A stretch of DNA of 64,000 nt from Burkholderiales bacterium (GTDB lineage: Bacteria > Pseudomonadota > Gammaproteobacteria > Burkholderiales > Burkholderiaceae_C), in contig JACRAZ010000027.1 in the NCBI GenBank assembly GCA_016213205.1, positions 84,340-148,339 on the forward strand, read 5' to 3'. Shown here piece after piece: positions 18,189-28,663 of the stretch (positions within the stretch are counted from its first letter, which is position 1; every line of letters begins with the position of its first letter). The translations under genes were made by a program, and so were the position numbers. The notes under the pieces are model-generated. The model made no database searches and was not told where the DNA came from. It was given only the letters and a program-made list of their open reading frames with translations.

Positions 18189-18945
18189 ATGCTCGAGGAG
18201 CAAGGGCCCGAAATCGCCGGCCGTGCGCTGCGGATCGTCGGTGCGGAGCAACGCGTGCCCGTTCGCGACGGCACGCTGCGCCGGTACATCAACCTGGAGA
18301 ATGCGGCGCGTACGACCACCGTGCGCGAAGTGATGGAGACCGTCGGCGAGTTCATGCATTGGTACTCGTCGGTGCATCGCAGTGCCGGCTTCAAGAGCCG
18401 TGTGGTGACGCAGGCCTGCGAAGACGCGCCGCATCGCGCTCGAGTTCGTCGGCGCCGCCCGTGACACGCACATCGCGGTCTTCGGCAAGAACACGACAGA
18501 GACGATCAACAAACTCGCCGCCCGCCTCGACGTCGGGCAATCGACGTCGTCCTGGTCTCGCAACTCGAGCATCACGGCAATGATCTGCCTTGGCGGGCCC
18601 ACGCACGCGTCGAGCACATTCAGGCCGGCGCGCACGGGCGTCTGGACGAAGCGCGACTCGACCAGCTGCTTGAGCGACGCCGGGCGAGTGCGACTGGTCG
18701 CAGTCACCAGCGGATCGAAGGTTACCGGTCACACGCCCGACATCCACCGCATCGCCGTCAAAGCGCACGCGGCGGGACCGAGTTCGCGATTGGAGTACGC
18801 AACGGTTGCTTCTGCGCCCATCCGTACTTGGTTCACCGGCTGGGTCTGAGCACGGCCGAGATCATCCGGAAGCGTGCCGAGATCACAGGCGGGGACAGCC
18901 GCGCCACGCCGGGCATCGTCCGGATCAGCTTTGGCTTCTACTAGA
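18189..18945 (+). pseudogene. Class V aminotransferase/cysteine desulfurase-like remnant
   Basis: Homology is scattered over three frames in order along the + strand: YINLENAARTTTVREVMETV...WYSSVHRSAGFKSRVVTQA, then FGKNTTETINKLAARLDVGQS, DVVLVSQLEHHGNDLPWRAHARVEHIQ, VTGHTPDIHRIAVKAHAAG and finally EFAIGVRNGCFCAHPYLVHRLGLSTAEI ending at TAG 18943. The order matches PLP enzymes of the class V/SufS-like fold. Several frameshifts are needed. The central segment with the PLP-binding lysine is deleted between HAAG and EFAIG. A decayed gene. Confidence 0.75.
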
Positions 18946-19139
18946 CGCTCGCCGACGTCGATGCCTGCGGATGACGCGAGCAACTGGGCCGCACGGACCG
19001 CCGCCAAGGGGGCCGGCGATCACAGGCGATCAGGCCTGCGACTGAGGTCTCGGCAGCGGCTCGCGCACACTGAAGGTCGAAGATGACGCAAGACCGCACA
19101 CTTCGGTCACTTCTCAGCGAGAGTGCCGCTGCGCCGGGC

Positions 19140-19577
19140 TCAAGGCCTCACGTAGGCATAGCCTTCCTTCTGGCGTTGCATCAGTTGCACCACGCCGGCG
19201 GGCACGTAGCCGATGCCCGCAAGCATGTCCTCGCGCCCGACCTTGCGGCTCTTCATGGTGTTCTCGCAGGCCACCATCGCCACGCCGTTGCTCATCGCCT
19301 CGGCGACGCGTGCGCCGGCCGCGGATTCGAGCTTGAGCATGTCGATGCCCGGGCCGTAGGCCACCACCTCGATGGCCACCTTGTCCGCGCCCAGGCTCTG
19401 CTGGACATTGCGCGCGTTGTTCAGCGTCAGGTTCCACTTCGCCGGGTCGGCCTCGCTGACCTGGAACACCACCTTGTTCGGGCGCTCAGCCGCAGGCGTC
19501 TGCGCGCGCGAAGCGGCGGGTTGAAGGATCAGCAGCGCTGCCAGCGCGGCAGCGATCGGGAGGGCTCGTCGAACCAT
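19140..19577 (-). CDS. Periplasmic DsrE-family protein
   Basis: 145-aa protein with an N-terminal signal peptide (MVRRALPIAAALAALLILQPAASRA) and a DsrE/DsrF-like domain (NKVVFQVSEADPAKWNLTLNNARNVQ..., VAIEVVAYGPGIDMLK, GVAMVACENTMKS, GYVPAGVVQLMQRQKEGYAYVRP). Cys104 in VACENT occupies the position of the reactive Cys of the fold. ATG 19577 has GGAGA upstream; the longer frame to 19643 has no export logic. Possible role in sulfur trafficking or redox sensing. The same domain, with Cys in the same place, is fused to the anti-sigma factor 1.9 kb away. Confidence 0.85.
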   Translation of the reverse strand: MVRRALPIAAALAALLILQPAASRAQTPAAERPNKVVFQVSEADPAKWNLTLNNARNVQQSLGADKVAIEVVAYGPGIDMLKLESAAGARVAEAMSNGVAMVACENTMKSRKVGREDMLAGIGYVPAGVVQLMQRQKEGYAYVRP

Positions 19578-19715
19578 GGTCGTGTCTCCGGTAGTGGGTG
19601 GCACGGGTCGAATCGCCCGTGTGCTACATGAGACGCGAGGCACGCCGCGCTTATTCCATCCCTGCGGCGCCGGAAGACTTGGACTGGGCCTTCTTGCTCG
19701 CTTTCGCGCTGCCGC

Positions 19716-20090
19716 TCAGTGGCTGCAGATGCCGAATACGGCATCAAAGCGCTTCAAGGCCGCAGTCAGCAGCTTGGAGTGGCCGGTTCCCCATGGGTGC
19801 GGGCGTGCCTGGCGCTCACGCCAATCGAAGGACTTGGGTTGATGCGTCAGGAGGTAGCCCTTCTCGCCCTTGGCGCCCGGCGCCGCGATGGCGAACGGGT
19901 TGTCGGCGTGCCGCTCGGCATGCGTCATCGGGAAGCCGACAACGATGCCCGTGCGCTCGGCAAATGCCTTGGTCGAGGCGACCAGCATCGGATGGTCGTC
20001 GGGCATCTCTTCGCCTACCGCGGGACTGTACTGAATGAAGATGATCTCGCCCCGATCGGGCACCCACAGCGCGGGCTTACGCGTCGCCAT
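19716..20090 (-). CDS. MazF/PemK-type toxin
   Basis: 124-aa protein starting MATRKPALWVPDRGEIIFIQYSPAVGEEMPDDHPMLV, the characteristic N-terminus of MazF/PemK endoribonucleases (GDIxxxxF/Y.P..G.E....RP.LV), followed by VGFPMTHAERHADNPF and a basic tail. Start ATG 20090 lies inside the end of the antitoxin gene (14-base overlap), the usual toxin-antitoxin layout with antitoxin first. It would cleave mRNA unless bound by the antitoxin. Pro stands where many MazF have Arg after the D-H pair, so specificity may differ. Confidence 0.8.
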   Translation of the reverse strand: MATRKPALWVPDRGEIIFIQYSPAVGEEMPDDHPMLVASTKAFAERTGIVVGFPMTHAERHADNPFAIAAPGAKGEKGYLLTHQPKSFDWRERQARPHPWGTGHSKLLTAALKRFDAVFGICSH

Positions 20091-20337
20091 TGGCAAACGC
20101 CTCCACGCCCACCGCGCCGCCAGCCACCGCCTCTCCCCCGTGCTTCTTCGGATCAAACGCCGCGAGCATCTGCTCCAACGTCGGGGCCATTTCGGTTTCG
20201 ATCACGATGCGGCCGGGCTTGACGGTAATGCGCACGGGCGAACCCGCGGTCACGCCTGCGGTCTTGGCCATCGGCTTGGTGAGCCGGAGCGCGAGGCCAT
20301 TGCCCCAAGCGTTGATCTGGCTGGTGGAAGTGCCCAT
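20077..20337 (-). CDS. MazE/PemI-type antitoxin
   Basis: 86-aa protein with an N-terminal AbrB/SpoVT swapped-hairpin DNA-binding domain: STSQINAWGNGLALRLTKPMAKTAGVTAGSPVRITVKPGRIVIE, the MazE pattern (WGNSLAxRI). The C-terminal tail (MAPTLEQMLAAFDPKKHGGE) is the toxin-wrapping part. Start ATG 20337 has AGGAG upstream. Expected to autorepress the operon with MazF. Confidence 0.83.
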   Translation of the reverse strand: MGTSTSQINAWGNGLALRLTKPMAKTAGVTAGSPVRITVKPGRIVIETEMAPTLEQMLAAFDPKKHGGEAVAGGAVGVEAFANGDA

Positions 20338-20468
20338 GAGCAAGCTCCTGTTCGTTGGCACGAATGTATCAACTGTCCTGTTGCGTGTCAACCTTCGTGT
20401 ACAGATGGATGAGATGGCCTGGGCGACGATGCGGCCTGGGGACGCACACTCGAGTCCGGATCGCTGGA

Positions 20469-21050
20469 ATGAACCGCAGCGCTACGCGTCTATGCTTCCA
20501 TATGGGCTTGCTGTCCTTCCTTGGCCACCAGCCGCCGCTGGGTGAGCGGCTCGCCGCCAACCGCGCGGCGCTGTACCGCTTGGCCGTGATGTGGTGCCAT
20601 GATCGCGCCCTGGCCGATGACTTGGCCCAGGAGGCGCTGACCAAGGCGTTGGCGCGGTCGGCACAGTTGCGCGACCCCGATAAGCTGCGCCCGTGGCTTT
20701 ACGGCATTCTCGTGAACTGCTGGCGCGACCACCTGCGCGCCAGCCGCCCGACCCAGGACATCGATGCCATCGAGGAAGACTTGCTGGTGGAATCGGTCAC
20801 TCCCGAACTGGTATGCAGCCAGCGGCAACTTGCCGCCTGCGTGCGCAGCGCGGTCGCCAGCCTGCCGGTTGGTCAGCGCGAGGTACTCGGTCTGGTCGAC
20901 TTGGAGGGTTGCAGTTATGCCGATGTGGCCCAGATCCTGTCGTTGCCAATCGGGACGGTGATGAGCCGGCTGTGCCGGGCACGCGCCGCATTGCGCGAGA
21001 AACTTGCCGAGGTGGAACCGGAGCGCACACGGCTCAGGAGCATCAAGTGA
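20469..21050 (+). CDS. ECF RNA polymerase sigma factor
   Basis: 193 aa from ATG 20469 (an internal ATG at 20502, MGLLSFLGHQPPLGERL, is an alternative; neither has a strong ribosome site). Sigma region 2: LYRLAVMWCHDRALADDLAQEALTKAL...PWLYGILVNCWRDHLR. Region 4: LPVGQREVLGLVDLEGCSYADVAQILSLPIGTVMSRLCRARAALREKL. The stop overlaps the anti-sigma start by GTGA. It directs transcription of an unknown regulon, probably including its own operon. Confidence 0.9.
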   Translation: MNRSATRLCFHMGLLSFLGHQPPLGERLAANRAALYRLAVMWCHDRALADDLAQEALTKALARSAQLRDPDKLRPWLYGILVNCWRDHLRASRPTQDIDAIEEDLLVESVTPELVCSQRQLAACVRSAVASLPVGQREVLGLVDLEGCSYADVAQILSLPIGTVMSRLCRARAALREKLAEVEPERTRLRSIK

Positions 21051-21775
21051 CAACGAACGAAATCTCCGAGGAAACCCTCAGTGCGCTCGTCGACGGCGAG
21101 TTGCTGCCCGCCGATGCCGCACCCCTGCTGACGCGCATGCGGCAGGATGCCGTGCTGCGCGAGCGCGTGGCCCAGTTGTGGCTGCACAAGAGTCTGCTGA
21201 CCCAGGCCTACCGCCGGCTGCCCGTGCCCGCTGACCGGGTACGTCGCGCGGGTCCGGCGCCTACCCACCGCAGGCATGCCGCCGCAGCAGCGCTGGCCGT
21301 GGCCGTGGCCGTCTTGTGCGGGTCCGTGATGGGTTGGGAAGCCAATGAAGTGCGATTGACCATGACCGGAACCGAGGCGCGTGGCGTTACGCCCGCACCA
21401 GCGAGCGCCGACGCCTCGCGAATCGTGCTGCACCTGAACTCGGAGTCACCCCAGGATGCGGTGGCGACGCTGACGCGGGCCGAATCCTTGCTCGAAGCGG
21501 CGCGCGTCGGCGGACGCCTAGTGCTGGTAGAGATCGTGGCGAACAGCGGAGGCCTGGATCTGCTTCGCGCCGACGTCTCCACCCAGGCGCCTCGCATTGC
21601 CCGGCTGCGCGCCGCTTATCCAGAATTGTCTCTGGTGGCCTGCGGGCAGAGTGCCGAACGCTTGCGAGAGCGTGGCATCGCTCTGCAGTTGCTGCCTGGC
21701 GCATCGCTGGCCAGTTCGGCCTTGGACCAGATCGTCCTGCGCATGCGGCAGGGCTGGACCTACGTGAAGATCTGA
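21047..21775 (+). CDS. Transmembrane anti-sigma factor with periplasmic DsrE-like domain
   Basis: 242 aa, GTG start overlapping the sigma stop, with AGGAG at 21036-21040. Residues 1-50 resemble anti-sigma domains (ETLSALVDGELLPADAAPLLTRMRQDAVLRERVAQLWLHKSLL). A single membrane segment lies near 77-96. Residues 125-242 (RIVLHLNSESPQDAVATLTRAESLLE...LSLVACGQSAERLRERGIAL...IVLRMRQGWTYVKI) align along their length with the DsrE protein at 19140-19577, including Cys199 in VACGQS against Cys104 in VACENT. This suggests a periplasmic sulfur or redox signal is read by the DsrE domain to free the sigma factor (inference). Confidence 0.8.
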   Translation: MTTNEISEETLSALVDGELLPADAAPLLTRMRQDAVLRERVAQLWLHKSLLTQAYRRLPVPADRVRRAGPAPTHRRHAAAAALAVAVAVLCGSVMGWEANEVRLTMTGTEARGVTPAPASADASRIVLHLNSESPQDAVATLTRAESLLEAARVGGRLVLVEIVANSGGLDLLRADVSTQAPRIARLRAAYPELSLVACGQSAERLRERGIALQLLPGASLASSALDQIVLRMRQGWTYVKI

Positions 21776-22625
21776 TCACGCGCAGTGTTCGTGCCCCTGC
21801 GAACCACAACGACCTCGACGAAGCCGTGGGCGGGCCCTCCTGCCCAGCCGCCGCAAGAGGGTCGTGCCTCGTCAGCTCTTGACGCCTTTTCGCCTCAAGT
21901 CTTCGGCTTGGTTGCCGCAATTCATCGATAAGCGCAGACATCGTGCCGGCGCTGCAAACCACCGACGACAAACGAATCATGCGCAAGTCGCTTCACGCCC
22001 CACTGATTGCCGCGATCACGTTTGTCGCACTGGCCGGCCCGATCGCGAGTCCAGCGGCAACTTTCGAGGCCGTGTCGCCGCCGCGGACAGCCTCAAGAAC
22101 CAGGCCGTGTCGCTGGTCGAGGCGGCGTCGATCTTCAAGGTGATCGGGACCGATGTCACGCCGCACCCTGAGGACACATCGAACATCGACCGCCAGTGCG
22201 ACTCCGCCAGACCGTGATTCAGGCCGTCGCCGCCGCGAGGGTGCTGCCCGGACCGTTTGATCGCCGGCGACCGACTTCGATGCACGCGGTCCCGCTCACG
22301 ACGAAGGTCCAGGCTGCGGGTGCGACGGATTGGGCGAGTTTCCGATTCAGCATTCCCATCGGCCGGCTTTGGATGGCGAGGCGATCCGCGCGCAAGCTAT
22401 CGAATCGCCATCGCGCGAGACCGGCGCAGGTTCTCCGTGCGGAACAGCGAGCGCGGATGCTGCGCGGCGCGCAGCAAGTGGAAGACCCCTACACCTCATT
22501 GCACGGCTCCTGGCACCGCGACTTGCGTGTAACGCTGTGCCGACCGCTGTGCGGTCGTGCGCACTTCGTGCGGCACGCAGCACTCCCAGGGCTGAAATAA
22601 TCCGAATACATGCGGAGGGTCTGCC
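21776..22625. other. 850-bp stretch with a possible broken secreted-protein ORF
   Basis: No intact gene is recognised. From ATG 21979 a signal-peptide-like start (MRKSLHAPLIAAITFVALAGPIASPA) is followed after a frame change by AAADSLKNQAVSLVEAASIFKVIGTDV to 22217, which may be a decayed small exported protein. The rest shows no conserved motif. The segment could also carry the promoter of the PhnD-like gene. Confidence 0.35.
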
Positions 22626-23450
22626 ATGCATTGGATGATTCGGTCACTACTCCTCGTTGCATCGCTGTCAGGCATGGCGCCCGCAGCCGCGCAGGCCACC
22701 AACGAACTGATCCTCGGCGTGAGCGAGGGTACCTCCGGGGGCCTGGACCATGCCCGGGTGATCGCCAAGTACGGCGGCCTCGCCGAAGCGATCGGACGGG
22801 CTGCCAAGCGCAAAGTGCAGGTCGTCTTCGTGCGCGAATTCGCTTCACTTGACGAAGGCATCCGCAGTGGCCGCTTCGACCTGATCATGGCTAGGCCGAG
22901 CGATTACCCGGCGCGCGCCATGCGCGATCACGGTTACCAGTTCGTCGCCAGCGCCAAGCCGGACGGCCAGTGCCTGATCATCACGGCCAAGGACTCGCCT
23001 CTGCAGACCCTCGAACAGGCGCGCGGCGCGCGCTGGGTGCTGCCGGAGCAGGTGTCCTACATGTCGAAGTTCTGCACTGCTGAACTGCGTGATCGCGGCA
23101 TCCACGTCACCACCGAGAAGGTGCAATTCGTGCGCGAGCAAGGCGCCGTCCCCTTCTACCTGGACAATAGGTTCGCTGACGTGGGTGGCATCGCATCCTA
23201 CTCGGGACCCGCCAAGTCGCTAGAGAAAACCGGCCACCGCATCCTCCACAAGAGTGGCATCCAGCCGTACTTCCCCATGGTTGCCGGCAAGCGCGTGACC
23301 GCCGAGCAGGTACGCGCAGTACAGGCAGAGCTCAACACGTTGCCACAGACGGAGACCGGAAGAGATGTCCTCAAGTCGGTCGGCATCCACGCTTTCGACA
23401 CGGGAAGCGGCGAACAGATGCGCAGCCTGCTCGACTGGATCGAGCGCTGA
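22626..23450 (+). CDS. Orphan PhnD/SsuA-type periplasmic binding protein
   Basis: 274 aa, signal peptide MHWMIRSLLLVASLSGMAPAAAQA, ribosome site GGAGG before ATG 22626. The family pattern of phosphate/phosphite/phosphonate-type binding proteins is seen (LILGVSEGTSGGLD..., FDLIMARPSDYPARAM, WVLPEQVSYMSKFCTAELRDRGI, VREQGAVPFYLDNRFADVGGIASYSGPAKS). No permease or ATPase is adjacent, and it is much diverged from the PhnD of the C-P lyase operon. Orphan members often act with sensors or as stand-alone scavengers. It lies 850 bp after the sigma/anti-sigma pair and could be one of its targets (inference). Confidence 0.8.
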   Translation: MHWMIRSLLLVASLSGMAPAAAQATNELILGVSEGTSGGLDHARVIAKYGGLAEAIGRAAKRKVQVVFVREFASLDEGIRSGRFDLIMARPSDYPARAMRDHGYQFVASAKPDGQCLIITAKDSPLQTLEQARGARWVLPEQVSYMSKFCTAELRDRGIHVTTEKVQFVREQGAVPFYLDNRFADVGGIASYSGPAKSLEKTGHRILHKSGIQPYFPMVAGKRVTAEQVRAVQAELNTLPQTETGRDVLKSVGIHAFDTGSGEQMRSLLDWIER

Positions 23451-23657
23451 GACTCGGGCGTGGACAACGTTGCGGTTTCGACGAACCCAGGGGCATGACC
23501 GCCTCGGGATCATGCGCAGGCTGAGTTTCCCCAGGCACTCCAGCATCAGAGCTGGGTTGTCGAACATGTCGGCACGTGATTAGCGACCAACCTGAACTGG
23601 CGCACGCGGTGAGCCACCGAGGGTAGAAGATGGATTCACCGCCACAGGAGGTGAATC

Positions 23658-24300
23658 ATGAAGACGAACCGAGTGCAGTTTCGGCCTGGACTTTCGATGG
23701 CCGAATTCATGGAGAGGTACCCCAGTAACGAGGAGTGCGAGGCAGTGCTGATCGAGTCGCGCTGGCCGTGTGGCATTGCCTGTCCGGCGTGGGGTCGCGG
23801 CCAGAACAGCATGTTTCGCCGCGAGGGCCGGTTGTACGTCCAGTGACCCGCCTGCCGCCACCAATGCAGCGTGATCAGCGGCACGATCTTCGAGTCAACA
23901 GGCTGGGGCTGTCGCTCAGGTCCCTGGCCATGCACCTGCTGAGTCAGTCCAAGAACAACATCGCCGCGCTCGAGCTGATGCGTCACCCGGGTGTTTGCTA
24001 CAAGACCGCTTGGCTACGTCAAGTACAAGCTCATGAACATCATGCGCGTGCGGCAGGAGTACCTCCAACTCGACGGTCGGGTGGAACGGTGGAACTCGAC
24101 GACGCCTACCTGGGCGGCGAGCGCTCGGGCGGCAAGGCCGGGCGGGGTTTGGAGAACAAGGCGCCGTTCGTCGCCGCGGTGCAGACCACGCCGGACGGCC
24201 AGGCTCAGTTCGTTTGCTCGCGCCATCAGCCGTTCACACGCGAGGAGGTGGCGGTGTTTGCCGAGCACTCGATCGTCCCGTCGACCGCTGAAAGACGCTT
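23658..24300 (+). mobile_element. IS1595-family (ISXO2-like) transposase, decayed
   Basis: The N-terminus MKTNRVQFRPGLSMAEFMERY...FRREGRLYVQ is the start of ISXO2-like transposases, but the zinc ribbon reads ACPAWG with the second Cys lost. Homology continues in other frames: LRSLAMHLLSQSKNNIAALELMRHPGVCYKTAWL, then VELDDAYLGGERSGGKAGRGLENKAPFVAAVQTTPDG with the catalytic DDAYLGG, ending near QPFTREEVAVFAEHSIV. At least three frame changes and loss of the 3' part make it inactive. No terminal repeats could be matched by eye. Confidence 0.8.
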
Positions 24301-24509
24301 CCTTCTCCACTCGTCGAGAAGGAGGCCACATAGCTCGTCTGTCCTGTGTTCGGCCAACCAGACCTCTCTCATCGTTCGCTCAAGGTTTCGCGGAAGAGCT
24401 TTCACGACGGGGGGTACAAGCCCAAGGATTTGCTAGAACCTAAGTCTCGACACCAACGGCCAGCCTGAGCAACGTGAAGGAGCACCAAGTCACACGGTGT
24501 ATCATCTGT

Positions 24510-24750
24510 TGCGTTGGTGCTCGTCGAGGCGCTCCGCCAAGACAGTTCAACGGGAATCAGGGAGGTCGAGGTCGGACGGACCGACACCTAACCTGAGCTG
24601 CCCCCGCAACGGTAAGCGGACGGCAAGGCCAGATCGGCCTGCCGGCTCGTGACAACAGGCCACTGGGATGCATCGCCGGTCAAAGGACCGGGCGATGACG
24701 ACTGGGAAGGCGTCACGGGTAGTCTCCGTCAGCCCGGATACCGGCCAACG
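24510..24750 (+). promoter_or_regulatory. Cobalamin riboswitch
   Basis: All conserved pieces are in order: the 5' stem near ttggtgctcg, cgggaatcaggg, the B12 box gctgcccccgcaacggtaag (24597-24616), ccactggg, gggaaggcg and agcccggataccggcc (24731-24746). It lies 84 bases before btuB and would shut down the whole btu/cob operon when adenosylcobalamin is plentiful. Confidence 0.95.
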
Positions 24751-24833
24751 AGGTGGCGAACGGCTCAGGCGGTTCGCTGTAGGGCGCATGGCTGCGGGGA
24801 AGCGGCCGAGCGCGTTTGGTCCGTGTCTCCGTC

Positions 24834-26678
24834 ATGACTTCCTCGCCCTTCGGCTGCGCGCAGCGTGTCGCTGCCGCTCTCGTTCCCTTTGCCCTTTGCC
24901 CCGTTGCCATGGCCCAGTCGGCACCGCCGGCAGCGCTCGAACGGGTGGTCATCACCGCCAACCGAACGCCGCAGCCGCTGCCCACGGTGCTGGCTGACCT
25001 CACCGTCATCGACCGCGACGAGATCGAGCGCGCAGGCGTTACCGGCTTGGCTGATCTGCTGGCGCGGCAGCCCGGCATCGAGATCACGCGCAACGGCGGC
25101 CCCGGCACCTCGACGAGCGTGTTCATCCGCGGCAGCGAAACGCGCCACACGGCCGTCTACATCGACGGCGTCCGCGTGGACTCGCAATCCACCGGCGGCG
25201 CCGTGTGGGAGCAGATCCCGCTGGACCAGATCGAACGCATCGAGATCCTGCGCGGACCAGCCGCGGCCATCTATGGCTCGGACGCGGTCGCGGGCGTGGT
25301 CCAGCTCTTCACCAAGCGCGGCCAGGGGCCTGCCCGCCCGGCGGCCTCGCTGACCGCCGGCTCGTACAACACGGTGCAAGGCCAGGCCGGCATCAGCGGC
25401 TCGACCGATGCACTGAACTACTCGCTGTCGACGGCCCATGGCCGCAGCGACGGCTTCGACGCGACGAAGCCCGGCGCCTTCGGGCACAACCCTGACAAGG
25501 ACGGCTGGGAGCGAAGTTCGGTACAGGGACGCGTCGGCTATCAGATCAACAACGAACACCGTGTCGATGCCTCGTTGCTGGCCAGTAACCTGGAGTCGGG
25601 TTACGACGGCTCGGCCACCACCGACGACCAGAACCACCACACGCTGCGCACAGGCAATGCCGCCTGGCAAGGCCGCTGGAACGCCGATGCGGCGACCCGC
25701 CTGCAAGTCGGTCAGACCCGCAGCACCTACGAGACCAAGCCAAGTTTCTATCGCACCGAGACCACGCTGAACGACTACACCTTGCTGCACGAGCAGAAGG
25801 TCGGCGGCAATGTGTTCACCGGCACGCTGGAGCGTCGTGAGGACAAGCTCTTCAACCCCGCAACCGCGTTCGGCGCGGCTTTCGGCGGCAAGCGCCACCA
25901 GGACGCGATCGGCCTGGGCTGGCGCGGCGACTTCGGCGACCACGGCCTGCAGGCCCATGTACGCCGCGATGACGACAGCGAGTTCGGCGGCAAGAGCACC
26001 GGCAGCCTCGCCTGGGGCTGGAAGTTCCTGCCCGACTGGCGCGTAACGGCCGCGGCCGCCACGTCCTTCCGCGCGCCGACCCTGTACCAGCGCTTCAGCG
26101 AGTACGGCGTGGCCAGCCTCGTGCCCGAGTCCGGTCGCAATGTCGAACTGGGCTTGCGTTGGGCTGCCGCGGGCAGCGAAGCGAGCCTGACGGCGTGGCG
26201 CAACAAGGTCACCAACCTGATTGCATTCGGGCCGCCGGGCGCTTGCGTGAGCACCTTCGGCTGCTACGAGAACGTCGGGCGCGCACAGCTGGAAGGCGTG
26301 ACGCTCGCCGGCCGCACCGCACTGGGCGGCGTCGTGTTGCGCGGTTCGCTGGACTGGCATGACCCGCGCAACCTCGACACCGACAAGGTGCTGCGGCGCC
26401 GCGCCAAGCGGCTGGCGAGCTTCGGCGCAGAAACGGTGCTGGCAGGCTGGACGGTGGGCGCGGAAGTGCAGGCTGCGGGCCTGCGCTACGAAAACACCGC
26501 CAACACGCAGGTGCTCGGCGGCTACGGCCTCTTGAACCTCTACGTCAGCAAGCAGCTGATGAAGGGGCTGTCGCTGGACGGGCGCATCGACAACCTCGGC
26601 GACAAGTCCTACGAACTGGCGCGCAACTACGCGACCGCCAGCCGCAACGGCCAGGTCTCGCTGCGTTGGTCGCTCTGA
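24834..26678 (+). CDS. btuB: TonB-dependent vitamin B12 receptor BtuB
   Basis: 614-aa outer-membrane receptor. Signal peptide (MTSSPFGCAQRVAAALVPFALCPVAMAQ), TonB-box-like ERVVITANRTPQ, plug domain (VTGLADLLARQPGIEITRNGGPGTSTSVFIRGSETRHTAVYIDGVRV..., IERIEILRGPAAAIYGSDAVAGVVQLFTKRG) and a beta-barrel ending SLRWSL. Length and plug match BtuB. It imports cobalamins or cobinamides using TonB energy and hands them to BtuFCD encoded downstream. Start ATG 24834 is preferred over an upstream TTG because it opens directly into the signal peptide. Controlled by the riboswitch. Confidence 0.93.
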   Translation: MTSSPFGCAQRVAAALVPFALCPVAMAQSAPPAALERVVITANRTPQPLPTVLADLTVIDRDEIERAGVTGLADLLARQPGIEITRNGGPGTSTSVFIRGSETRHTAVYIDGVRVDSQSTGGAVWEQIPLDQIERIEILRGPAAAIYGSDAVAGVVQLFTKRGQGPARPAASLTAGSYNTVQGQAGISGSTDALNYSLSTAHGRSDGFDATKPGAFGHNPDKDGWERSSVQGRVGYQINNEHRVDASLLASNLESGYDGSATTDDQNHHTLRTGNAAWQGRWNADAATRLQVGQTRSTYETKPSFYRTETTLNDYTLLHEQKVGGNVFTGTLERREDKLFNPATAFGAAFGGKRHQDAIGLGWRGDFGDHGLQAHVRRDDDSEFGGKSTGSLAWGWKFLPDWRVTAAAATSFRAPTLYQRFSEYGVASLVPESGRNVELGLRWAAAGSEASLTAWRNKVTNLIAFGPPGACVSTFGCYENVGRAQLEGVTLAGRTALGGVVLRGSLDWHDPRNLDTDKVLRRRAKRLASFGAETVLAGWTVGAEVQAAGLRYENTANTQVLGGYGLLNLYVSKQLMKGLSLDGRIDNLGDKSYELARNYATASRNGQVSLRWSL

Positions 26679-26726
26679 TCCGTCGCGCCCCGCCCCCCCC
26701 GGCTGACCACCTTGTGAGCTGTTGCC

Positions 26727-28081
<1,355 letters not shown>

Positions 28082-28085
<4 letters not shown>

Positions 28086-28663
28086 CGCAGGCACGACATG
28101 AACTGATCCTGGGCGGCGCCAAGAGCGGCAAGTCGCGCACCGCGGAAAGCCGTGCCGCCAGATGGCTGGGCGAAGGCGGCAACCGGCGCGCGGCGCTGGT
28201 AGCCACGGCGCTGCGCGGCAAGGTCACCGGCGACGCGGAGATGGACCGGCGCATCGCGAGGCATCGCGAGGACCGTGCGACCCGCGTCCCGCAACTGCAG
28301 ACCGTCGAAGCGGCGGATGCCCTCGGCGGCACCCTGCAGGGTCTGTCGGACCCGCAACTCCTCATCGTGGTCGACTGCTTGACGCTTTGGCTGACCCAGA
28401 TCCTGATGCCGCCGCCCGGACGGGTCGCGTCAGCCGCGCTCTGGCACCAGGAGCGGGAGGCCTTGCTGTCGGCCCTGCGCGAGAGCGCCTCTCCCATCGT
28501 GCTGGTGTCCAACGAGATCGGCCTGGGGGTACTGCCGATGTCGCGCGAGGCGCGCGACTTCATCGACACGCTGGGTCTGCTGCACCAGGCCGTGGCCGGG
28601 CTCTGCGGCCGCGTGACCTTGATGGTGGCCGGCTGTGAACTGAGCGTGAAGGACGAAACTTGA
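28082..28663 (+). CDS. cobU: Adenosylcobinamide kinase / adenosylcobinamide-phosphate guanylyltransferase
   Basis: 193 aa, CobU/CobP family. P-loop LILGGAKSGKSRTAESRA at the N-terminus, DCLTLWL near 99 and VSNEIGLGVLPMSREARDFID near 141 are diagnostic. It phosphorylates adenosylcobinamide and converts it to the GDP form, the substrate of CobS. ATG 28082 overlaps the cobB stop (ATGA). The following gene starts on an overlapping TTG. Confidence 0.93.

Noticed and set aside
18153..18707. Minus-strand open frame of 184 codons
   Set aside because: It is antisense to the ordered aminotransferase homology on the + strand and has no motif of its own.
22845..23141. Antisense frame over the PhnD-like gene
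   Set aside because: No ribosome site and no motif; the + strand protein has a signal peptide and family pattern.
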